64,000 bases of DNA, taken from positions 434,001 through 498,000 of the forward strand of contig CAWHBY010000004.1 in assembly GCA_963827855.1 (NCBI GenBank). Reading direction: 5' to 3'. The first letter of the stretch is position 1. Every line of letters starts with the position of its first letter. Made by a program: the position numbers and the translations under genes. The notes below the pieces were generated by a model that worked only from the letters and a program-made list of their open reading frames with translations, was not told the DNA's origin and made no database searches. This document shows positions 59,526 to 64,000 of this stretch, one piece after another. The DNA comes from DTPU01 sp963827855. Its GTDB lineage: Bacteria > Planctomycetota > Phycisphaerae > Sedimentisphaerales > Anaerobacaceae.

Positions 59526-61460
59526 TCACATCCACAGCTTCAAGCGGATCCAGTTGACCAGCTTGCGGGTCCAGATCTTCAGATAGGGCCGCTGGTCCAC
59601 GTTGACCTTGGCCACGCCTTCCATGCCGGGACGCATCCAGGGCTGGGTTTCATCGAGCCGTGCTCGAACCTTGAAGACGTTCTGGCCATTGACCACCTCG
59701 GCCATGGGATTCAGCCGTTCGACGACGAAGCGGAACCGCTGGCCCGGATAGGAGGCGGTGGCCAGGGTCCCCTGCTGGCCGACGGTCACGTCGAGAATCT
59801 GGTCTTCAGGCACCAGGATCTCGGCCCTGAGCGCCTCCACAGGCGTGATTTCGAACAGCACCTCTCCCGTCTTGACCGGCGAGCCGACGTGGCGTTTGAG
59901 ATCGCCGCTGACGATCGTGCCGGTGATGGGGCTGGTCAGCTTGGCCTTGCCGATCGTATAGGCCAGCAGACCGATCTCGGCCTGGATCTTGTCCGCGTCG
60001 GCCTGGGCCATCTGGGCCTTGGCGGTGTCTCCGTCCCGCATGAAGGCGTCCTGCTGCTTGAGATAGCCGACGCGTTCGGCCTTGGCGGAGGCGAGCTGAA
60101 GTTTAAGATCTGCAGTATCCAATTCGGCCAGGACAGGCCCGTCCGCCAGCACCGCGTCGCCGACTTCCACGGAGACGGCCTTGATGTATCCGTCGAAGGG
60201 CGAGCAGATGCTCTGCTGGACCGTGGCCTCCAGCACAAAGGGCGCCTGCACGCGGTATTCTCCCTGCCCGAATGCCACAAAGACGATGAGGCCGATGACC
60301 AAGGCCGCCGCCAGCTTGGTCCAGGTGTACTGCGAGCCCACCAACAGCGCCAGGACCCGCCGGATCGCGCCCGCCCACCGGGATCCGAACCACCGATCGT
60401 GCTGCCGGAGATTGAGCACTGCCGGCCCGCACAGATCACAGGTCAGCTTGGCGGCCTCCACAGTCAGGCTGTCAAAAGGCGTCATCCGCTCCAGTACCAC
60501 CACGGCCCTGAGCGATCCCTCGGCCCGTAGCGGGATGCTCAGCACCGCCTTGGAGCCATGGCGGCCAGACAGATCTGCGGCTGCTCGGCACACCACAGTC
60601 GCCTGGGGCGATGGAGGATAGACGATCTCCATATCCTGGTCCAGGCACTCCTCCATGGCGGACTCGATGTCTTGGACGATCCTGCTCTTGCGACTGAAAT
60701 GCTCTGCGTGGCTGAAGGCCTTCATGTGGACCATCCGGCCCCTGAGCAGTCCCAGGCTGACCCGCTCACAGGACCAGAGACTGGTCATCTCATTGCACAT
60801 CGCCATGGCCGCGCTGAGAAACCGCTGCTGCTTCTGCACTCCGGACAAGGTCTGGACAGCGGCCTTGACCATCTGCACCCTGTGTGCGGGCCCATGGATC
60901 GAGACCTGCTGATCGTAGTTCTCAAGCATCCGGGCCGTCTGCACCAGGCGCTGCTGGGCCGCCTTGGTCTTGGCCGAGGTGGCCGACTTGAGGGGGAAGG
61001 CCCCGACAAACTCACCCGCCTGTGGCAGGCTCAGGGACAGTATCAGGATGGACGAGCTCTCATTCTCCCCCGGATAGAGGCCCTGCCAGGGTCCATTGCG
61101 AGAGGCGGGATCTGCCAGGATCTGCCGGGTCATCACCACGGCCCTGACCAGCCATTGCGGAGGTTGCGAGCCCTTTTGTGGCGGCGGATTTGCGGCCACA
61201 ACCTCGAGGTTCACGCCGTCGCCCTTGGCCAGGATTGCGCCTTCCTCGATCTGGGCAATGCTGCAGTGGGCGGCCAGGAGCTTGTTGATCAACTGCGGGG
61301 TCCAGTTCTCGTCCAGCTCGACCGGCGGAATCGCGAGCAAAGGCGGCACTGCAGGCGAGGCGGGAGGCGTAGCCGGCGGTGCAGGCGTGGGCGGAGTACC
61401 TGCATCCGGCCCCTGCCGGGCCTGCGGCTGGGTCTTGACATGTGATCCTTGCCTGACCAA
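59526..61460 (-). CDS. GAF-domain / HlyD membrane-fusion protein
   Basis: The 644-residue protein begins at TTG 61460, the only usable start, with GAGG 6 nt upstream, and a Pro/Ala-rich N-terminus. Residues of about 200-370 look like a GAF sensor domain (LSAAMAMCNEMTSLWSCERV; AAADLSGRHGSKAVLSIPLR). A single transmembrane helix follows near 400 (LAAALVIGLIVFVAFGQ). The remainder is HlyD-like: SICSPFDGYIKAVSVEVGDA, a coiled coil of KAQMAQADADKIQAEIG type, then KAKLTSPITGTIVSGDLK and the beta-barrel region. GAF inside and adaptor outside suggests signal-gated export. First gene of the operon with M50-HlyD and SecA-like. Confidence 0.78.
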   Translation of the reverse strand: MVRQGSHVKTQPQARQGPDAGTPPTPAPPATPPASPAVPPLLAIPPVELDENWTPQLINKLLAAHCSIAQIEEGAILAKGDGVNLEVVAANPPPQKGSQPPQWLVRAVVMTRQILADPASRNGPWQGLYPGENESSSILILSLSLPQAGEFVGAFPLKSATSAKTKAAQQRLVQTARMLENYDQQVSIHGPAHRVQMVKAAVQTLSGVQKQQRFLSAAMAMCNEMTSLWSCERVSLGLLRGRMVHMKAFSHAEHFSRKSRIVQDIESAMEECLDQDMEIVYPPSPQATVVCRAAADLSGRHGSKAVLSIPLRAEGSLRAVVVLERMTPFDSLTVEAAKLTCDLCGPAVLNLRQHDRWFGSRWAGAIRRVLALLVGSQYTWTKLAAALVIGLIVFVAFGQGEYRVQAPFVLEATVQQSICSPFDGYIKAVSVEVGDAVLADGPVLAELDTADLKLQLASAKAERVGYLKQQDAFMRDGDTAKAQMAQADADKIQAEIGLLAYTIGKAKLTSPITGTIVSGDLKRHVGSPVKTGEVLFEITPVEALRAEILVPEDQILDVTVGQQGTLATASYPGQRFRFVVERLNPMAEVVNGQNVFKVRARLDETQPWMRPGMEGVAKVNVDQRPYLKIWTRKLVNWIRLKLWM

Positions 61461-61734
61461 CGTTGTCCTCTACCAGGCCAATGACGCACGACCGAGATGT
61501 AAGTACTTTGCCGGCCGGACTCTACGTAGCGGACGGACTCGGCAGAACAGAGACGGCCGTGCGTTTGGCTTTCAGTGTATCGGACATTTTCAGACGCGAC
61601 GTGAGTGAGCGGTCGGGGATCTCCGCTGGAGCCGCGCAGCACACAAATCGCCCTGCGCAACGCGAACAGGGGCATGATTTGTCCGACGTTTCTCGCTTTA
61701 CGCAGGTCACTTCGAGATTAGCGTCATGGTCGTG

Positions 61735-62392
61735 CTACGCCCTCCAGGGCCGGGTCCGCTTGAGGTCGCTGGCCAGCACCTGCAGGGCGATGTTGACGTC
61801 ATCTACGATCTGGAAATCGTACATGCCGACGCAGATGAAGTCTGCACCGTTCTCGAAGGCGAAGCGGAAGCCCTCCTTGGGGTGAATGGCCCCTGCTGCC
61901 AGGACCTTGTAGGCGATCCAGGGCTGAGGCAGGGCCTTCATGTATTCACGCGTCTCCTCAGGCTCTCGGCAGAAGATGTTGTCGCACTCCGTGGCCGATG
62001 CCGCGGACCAGTAGTTCCGGTGATGGAAGGTCCTCATCCAGAAGTCCGGCTGCAGACCATAGTCCACGCAGCCCTTGATGGTCTCGAAGTAGTGCCCCCC
62101 GATGCCGGCAGGCATATGATGGCTTCGGATCAGATCCAAGGCCTTGCCGATCTGGTCTAGTTGGCCCTCCTTGACGAGGCGGTCGGCAGTCCCGCCGTGT
62201 ACGTAGCAGGCGCTGGCCCCATGGTCGATGGACCTCTGGGCCCCCTCCAGCAGATCGTTGCCACCGCAGTCCGAGATGAACTTGATCGTGCCGATGTTCC
62301 GCCGCCAGTAGTCGTCGATGACCCTGCACAGGACCTCATGGAACGTTCGGGCTGGTCGTTGTTCCCCGTTTCGTCCTCTTCCTTCTACGTTT
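61735..62392 (-). pseudogene. 5'-truncated TIM-barrel-like gene
   Basis: The open frame has only a TTG (62139) and no ATG or GTG back to the upstream stop at 62393. It nevertheless reads as good protein from about 62345: NIGTIKFISDCGGNDLLEGA, ACYVHGGTADRLVKEGQLDQ, GHYFETIKGCVDYGL, YKVLAAGAIHPKEGFRFAF and ADFICVGMYDFQIVDDV. The pattern resembles the C-terminal two thirds of a planctomycete TIM-barrel-like family (recalled, not searched). The N-terminal third is missing and the neighbouring FAD gene ends right at the boundary, so a deletion fused the two regions, or several indels hide the start. Confidence 0.5.
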
Positions 62393-62657
62393 CAAAGTAG
62401 ACCCCCCCGGCGACCAGGGCCTTCCTGAGATCCGCGTAGGCAAGCTCGCGGGTCCCGCAATCCTTGGCCGCACACAGGGCTGCGGCGGTGCCTGCGGCCT
62501 GACCTTGGGCCATGCACGAGACCGTGTTGCGCGTGGACATGTGGGCCTCGTGGTCCGAGGTGATCATCATGCCCGCAGCCAGCAGGTTGTCGATGACGCT
62601 GACCCGCAGAGCCCTGTAGGGGATGCCATAGGTCCCTCCATTCTTGATCTGCAGGCG
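62385..62657 (-). CDS. FAD-dependent oxidoreductase, C-terminal part (3' fragment)
   Basis: This frame continues the oxidoreductase after a single missing C near 62658 (GCGCCC should be GCGCCCC). It encodes RLQIKNGGTYGIPYRAL, VIDNLLAAGMMITSDHEAHM, then SCMAQGQAAGTAAALCA, a typical C-terminal FAD-contact segment of the FAD_oxidored family, and ends YFET. Joined to 62567-63844, the enzyme is about 485 residues. Confidence 0.75.
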   Translation of the reverse strand, partial: RLQIKNGGTYGIPYRALRVSVIDNLLAAGMMITSDHEAHMSTRNTVSCMAQGQAAGTAAALCAAKDCGTRELAYADLRKALVAGGVYFET

Positions 62658-63844
62658 GGCGCAGAGTCGTGGAATCCATATACGAATACCTCATCCTCAA
62701 AGTGCCTGGCCTCCAGGACGTCCTTCAGGGAGAGGTCGTAGTCGCACTCGATCAGCCTGGCCCGCCGGATGCACAGGGATGGGCTGGTCCTGGCCATGAA
62801 GGCCTTCTCGCATCCGGGTACGTACTTGCGGAAGACGTCCACGGCCTTGGCCATGTTCCTGCGGATCTGCAGCTCGGCCTTGGCCACTGCGTCGCGGCGG
62901 GTGGGGCTTACTGGCAGTTTCAGGTTGCACTTGACGAACATGAAGTAATTGTCGTGAACCGTGGTCGTGATCATCGCCATGCCGATGGCCCTGGCCGCCT
63001 CGGTCATGCCACCGGGAAGGGAGACGGATTCGCCGCCCAGGCGGATGATCTGGTCAGGCCGGCCATCGCGAAGGCCCTTGCACAACTGCCCGCCTGCGTT
63101 GTGGGACTTCAGGAACTCGTGGTACTTCTCGACGTCCACATTGGCCAGGCCGAAGCTGTTGCAGACCGCGTAGTCGTTGGGCTCGCTGAACCGGGCGCCT
63201 CCGCGGGCGGCCAGGTCGCCATAGCCGGTGCAGTCCACAAAGCATCGGCCACAGATCGCCTCCCTGCCGGACCGGCTCTCCATGATCACGCCCTTGAGGC
63301 GAGAGCCTTCGGCGATGGCGCCCACCAGCAGGGTGTTGAGGGCCATGGTCACACCGGCCTCTTCCAGCATCTCCATTGTCGTGAGCTTGTACATCTCTGT
63401 GTCGATGGCCGTGCACACGGAGTCATAGCCGTATCCCTGTTCCATCTCTGGATATCCGGTCGCCGCCCCAGCCTTGACCAGACGGCCGATGATCTCATCG
63501 GGGATCCCCCGCACGACCTGCCGTTTCTCAACGCCCGGGAAGGCCTTCCACAGGTTGAAGAAGCTGTGCAGGGCAGTCCCGCCCTCCACCACGGTCCCAC
63601 CGGTGTAGCCCTTGGACTCGATGAGCACGGTCTTGGCACCCTGCCGTGCAGCCGCCAGGGCCGCCACCACGCCCGCTGTGCCGCCGCCGGCGACGACCAC
63701 GTCATATTGTCTGACAGGCAGGCTCCTGGCCTGCTCCTCGTAGCGATCGGTTGAGGAAGGCGTGACAGGGTTGTCCTGTCCGAGGCCGACCTCTGCGCCG
63801 AGACCCAACATCAATGCAGTCTTCGAGAACTCTCTACGATTCAT
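62567..63844 (-). CDS. Tat-exported FAD-dependent oxidoreductase (5' part)
   Basis: The N-terminus MNRREFSKTALMLGLGAEVG is a Tat-type signal. The FAD-binding VVVAGGGTAGVVAALAAARQ follows near residue 48, then VLIESKGYTGGTVVEGG, GAIAEGSRLKGVIMESRSG, and FVDCTGYGDLAARGGARFSE, the family's second FAD motif. Family: FAD_oxidored-type dehydrogenases, common in planctomycete carbohydrate-use loci; substrate unknown. GAGGTGAGGAG precedes ATG 63844. The last 35 codons are out of frame. It lies 9 nt after a PPK2-type gene in the same direction. Confidence 0.82.
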   Translation of the reverse strand: MNRREFSKTALMLGLGAEVGLGQDNPVTPSSTDRYEEQARSLPVRQYDVVVAGGGTAGVVAALAAARQGAKTVLIESKGYTGGTVVEGGTALHSFFNLWKAFPGVEKRQVVRGIPDEIIGRLVKAGAATGYPEMEQGYGYDSVCTAIDTEMYKLTTMEMLEEAGVTMALNTLLVGAIAEGSRLKGVIMESRSGREAICGRCFVDCTGYGDLAARGGARFSEPNDYAVCNSFGLANVDVEKYHEFLKSHNAGGQLCKGLRDGRPDQIIRLGGESVSLPGGMTEAARAIGMAMITTTVHDNYFMFVKCNLKLPVSPTRRDAVAKAELQIRRNMAKAVDVFRKYVPGCEKAFMARTSPSLCIRRARLIECDYDLSLKDVLEARHFEDEVFVYGFHDSAPACRSRMEGPMASPTGLCGSASSTTCWLRA

Positions 63845-63853
63845 GGATGCTCC

Positions 63854-64000
63854 TCACCTCGCTTTGGCCAGCCCCGCGGTTGATTGAGGGAACTTCAGAT
63901 GAAGGTCCTCGATCTCCTCCACCAGGATCTGGGAGATTGCATAGTTGCGGAACCACTTCTTGTTCGCGGGGATGATGAACCAGGGAGCATGGCGTGTGCT
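63854..64000 (-). CDS. Polyphosphate kinase 2 family protein (C-terminal 48 residues only)
   Basis: The visible C-terminus reads HAPWFIIPANKKWFRNYAIS, then QILVEEIEDLHLKFP and a short tail to TGA. This is the conserved PPK2 ending (APW..IPA..KWFRN...I...L). PPK2 enzymes transfer phosphate between polyphosphate and nucleotides in the cytoplasm. The rest lies beyond the right edge. Confidence 0.8.
   Translation of the reverse strand, partial: STRHAPWFIIPANKKWFRNYAISQILVEEIEDLHLKFPQSTAGLAKAR

Overview
The window is high-GC bacterial DNA with gene families typical of Planctomycetota, probably a Phycisphaerae-like lineage. The pointers are: several GFTLIE-type prepilin-like proteins with long C-terminal domains, a lamin-tail/CotH secreted protein, XylR-type regulators, a pyrophosphate-type phosphofructokinase, a small SANT-like HTH protein, and a SecA-like/M50/HlyD export-like locus. 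This placement is inference from families; no rRNA, tRNA or CRISPR array was seen.

Layout. 1-5.7 kb: a partial prepilin-like gene diverging from a large lamin-tail/CotH protein, then a DUF503 gene. 6.3-10.2 kb (minus): a GH57 plus starch-synthase fusion and a membrane protein. 10.6-20 kb (plus): radical SAM protein, mini-HTH, trpS, scpA, trxA, nfnAB, DUF1015 and a class V aminotransferase. 20-25 kb: a secreted protein, then pfp-pyk (lower glycolysis) and a second prepilin-like gene. 25.4-33.7 kb (minus): a XylR-like regulator and the addB-addA recombination nuclease. 34.5-46 kb: envelope genes, namely a divergent pair of secreted deacetylase-like proteins and two tandem InlB-B-repeat/beta-helix proteins. 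46-53 kb: acyltransferase, accA, and a tyrA-purL-purQ operon. 53-61.5 kb (minus): a prepilin-like protein without the cleavage motif, a PQQ-type propeller protein, and a three-gene GAF-HlyD / M50-HlyD / SecA-like operon. 61.7-64 kb: a truncated gene, a Tat-exported FAD oxidoreductase and the end of a PPK2 gene.

Two kinds of non-coding structure stand out. First, three copies of a roughly 0.5-0.7 kb element (about 5.7-6.3, 21.1-21.7 and 33.7-34.4 kb) carry inverted terminal arrays of a 9-10 bp motif and a conserved cloverleaf-like core. The stems of that core differ between copies but stay paired, which suggests selection on RNA or single-strand structure. Copy 3 also has 20-bp perfect outer inverted repeats and a 6-bp flanking direct repeat. 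Second, many gene junctions carry short low-complexity tracts (TTTTAGG-type, TTCTGGC-type, CTCCTAA-type), several as inverted pairs; one related ACCCGCA-type tract runs into coding sequence.

At least eight single-base frameshifts interrupt otherwise intact genes (GH57/GT5 fusion, addA, addB, a deacetylase-like gene, the first repeat protein three times, the FAD oxidoreductase). Two clearly sit at homopolymers. Consensus errors are the simplest reading, so these genes are annotated as fragments of single genes.
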